From the NCBI GenBank assembly GCA_030019105.1, contig JASEGY010000284.1, positions 1-5,064 on the forward strand: a stretch of DNA of 5,064 nucleotides, written 5' to 3'. The notes beneath the pieces were generated by a model that was not told where the DNA came from, made no database searches, and worked only from the letters and a program-made list of their open reading frames with translations. How positions within the stretch are numbered: the stretch's first letter is position 1; every line of letters begins with the position of its first letter. The translations under genes and the position numbers were made by a program. Below, piece after piece: positions 4,943 to 5,064 of this stretch. Source of the stretch: a bacterium (GTDB lineage: Bacteria > UBA9089 > JASEGY01).

Positions 4943-4958
4943 CACGGAGACACGGAGA
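4943..4958. repeat. Short tandem repeat: CACGGAGA twice
   Basis: CACGGAGA occurs exactly twice head to tail, within ACCACGGAGACACGGAGAAC. From memory this phrase is common between genes of many environmental bacteria; the distribution was not checked here. It lies upstream of the promoter. Confidence 0.6.
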
Positions 4959-5064
4959 ACTATCCATTCTAAATTTATCGTAACCGTTCAGGTAGTGCTG
5001 CTCATCCGCTACTATAGCTCTTAAGATAAATATTTTGGGGTAAGCGAATTCAAGATAGGCTATA

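Larger units (their letters stand above)
4867..5064. other. Promoter-side flank without a gene
   Basis: Besides the promoter and the CACGGAGA repeat, 4960-5064 contains no ORF of note on either strand. TATAGC near 5013 and GCTATA at 5059-5064 form the arms of an imperfect inverted repeat that runs to the window edge, too weak to name. Confidence 0.5.

Overview
The window is dominated by one large minus-strand gene (280-4065, 1261 residues from the preferred start). It encodes a modular secreted or cell-surface protein. In order the product has a Sec signal peptide, a TolB/PD40-type six-bladed beta-propeller, five fibronectin type III (FN3) domains, a cohesin-like domain, a calcium-binding dockerin, a second cohesin-like domain, and a C-terminal FlgD-like/type IX-type sorting tail. 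This layout, the AGGAGG ribosome binding site and the sigma70-type promoter suggest an uncultured, diderm, environmental bacterium from a lineage rich in such surface proteins (Poribacteria-, Omnitrophota-, Desantisbacteria- or FCB-like). No marker gene is present, so the phylum is a guess.

Region by region: 1-279 is the 3' flank. It has two short-period repeats of kinds that recur in such genomes, a strong rho-independent terminator for the big gene, and a separate 10-bp perfect hairpin between stop codon and terminator. Region 280-4065 is the gene. Region 4066-4380 is its leader: a strong Shine-Dalgarno sequence that moves the start five codons inward, several hairpins, and a possible 13-codon leader ORF. 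Region 4381-4866 is AT-rich and gene-poor. It contains a doubtful 93-codon ORF ending in a near-ideal Shine-Dalgarno sequence, and two imperfect direct copies of a 120-127 bp unit. Each unit carries two head-to-tail 19-mers of form TGT...ACAC at one end and a related inverted 19-mer at the other, which resembles insertion-sequence ends. Region 4867-5064 holds a near-consensus promoter facing the repeats and the gene, and a short tandem 'cacggaga' repeat.

Everything functional reads leftward. If the promoter at 4884-4912 is the gene's own, the mRNA would carry about 800 nt of leader including both repeat units and all the hairpins. Alternatively the hairpin pair at 4335-4379 separates a short transcript from the gene. 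The sequence does not decide between these. I see no CRISPR array, tRNA, rRNA or recognisable riboswitch.
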